From Pseudoalteromonas sp. NC201 (GTDB lineage Bacteria; Pseudomonadota; Gammaproteobacteria; Enterobacterales; Alteromonadaceae): a stretch of 64,000 bases of DNA. The position numbers and the translations under genes are program-made. Position 1 is the first letter of the stretch, and each line of letters opens with the position of its first letter. A model generated the notes under the pieces. That model searched no databases and was not told the DNA's origin. It saw only the letters and a program-made list of their open reading frames with translations. The stretch is from assembly GCF_002850255.1 (NCBI RefSeq), contig NZ_CP022522.1, positions 1,596,001-1,660,000 of the forward strand, written 5' to 3'. This document shows, piece by piece, positions 63,984 through 64,000 of the stretch.

Positions 63984-64000
63984 ATGTGGAATATTCCAAA
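63984..64000 (+). CDS. pgsA: Start of pgsA (phosphatidylglycerophosphate synthase), cut by the window
   Basis: Only five codons are seen (MWNIP). The position, 42 bp after uvrC, and the typical PgsA start (xxNIP) in the conserved uvrY-uvrC-pgsA order support the call. Confidence 0.5.

Overview
The window looks like a chromosomal segment of a marine gammaproteobacterium of the order Alteromonadales, most likely Pseudoalteromonas (inferred, not computed). The grounds are the protein sequences, a large TonB-dependent receptor / flavin-dependent halogenase / SapC cassette of the kind common in sugar-using marine Alteromonadales, the uvrY-uvrC-pgsA order, three tandem tRNA-Tyr genes, a VC2046/SO_2500-type protein, and a moderately AT-rich composition. 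There is no prophage, integrase, transposase or CRISPR array. Almost all genes look intact. The exceptions are a small membrane-protein gene with a frame break at an A8 run and a doubtful leader ORF before cyoA.

Layout. 1-470: start of a chemoreceptor gene (minus, cut by the edge). 471-6430: cytochrome bo3 quinol oxidase operon cyoABCDE with a leader region carrying an FNR-like site, closed by a terminator. 6.5-8.2 kb: a small membrane protein, a YciI protein, and a TetR regulator divergent from an HPP-family membrane protein, with twin perfect operator palindromes between them. 8.3-12.8 kb: DNA helicase IV, a glutamate/leucine-type dehydrogenase, and a RimK-like ATP-grasp ligase. 12.8-18.5 kb: GAF-PAS hybrid histidine kinase, secreted endonuclease/phosphatase-fold protein, a lipoprotein, a DUF2897-type protein and an ankyrin membrane protein. 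18.5-22.1 kb: minus-strand cluster with an unknown protein, bepA, arsC, a WrbA-like gene and a DUF2069 gene. 22.2-23.5 kb: TusA-like protein plus AI-2E/PerM transporter.

23.5-35.1 kb is the most interesting part. A LacI-family regulator is divergent from pgi-zwf-pgl. After a 154-bp perfect heptanucleotide tandem array and a long leader come a TonB-dependent receptor, a tryptophan-halogenase-like flavoprotein and a SapC protein. The identical 14-mer TGACAGCGTTGTCA occurs once before pgi and twice before the receptor. A one-mismatch copy precedes the chemoreceptor at the left edge. This suggests one LacI-type sugar regulon joining sensing, outer-membrane uptake and entry into the Entner-Doudoroff/pentose-phosphate routes.

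35.2-48.1 kb: a Cys-rich exported protein, isoaspartyl peptidase, CBS protein, HrpA helicase, a REC-only regulator with a PilZ protein, RlmI, an HD hydrolase, a pentapeptide-repeat potassium-channel fusion, a YgjP-like metalloprotein, a MerR regulator divergent from a DUF2938 protein through a 19-bp-spacer promoter, three tRNA-Tyr genes, and a VC2046/SO_2500-family protein. 48.1-54.7 kb: a MITE-like repeat, a YchJ-like protein, SulA with a LexA box, a Sel1 protein, a purine permease, a coiled-coil protein, CysB, and queC/queE back to back. 55.4-64 kb: a periplasmic solute-binding protein, cysK, a DUF5916-type outer-membrane protein, a dicarboxylate/amino-acid symporter, uvrY, uvrC and the first codons of pgsA. 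A family of AT-rich palindromic repeats is scattered at 26.7, 35.2, 48.1 and 48.3 kb.
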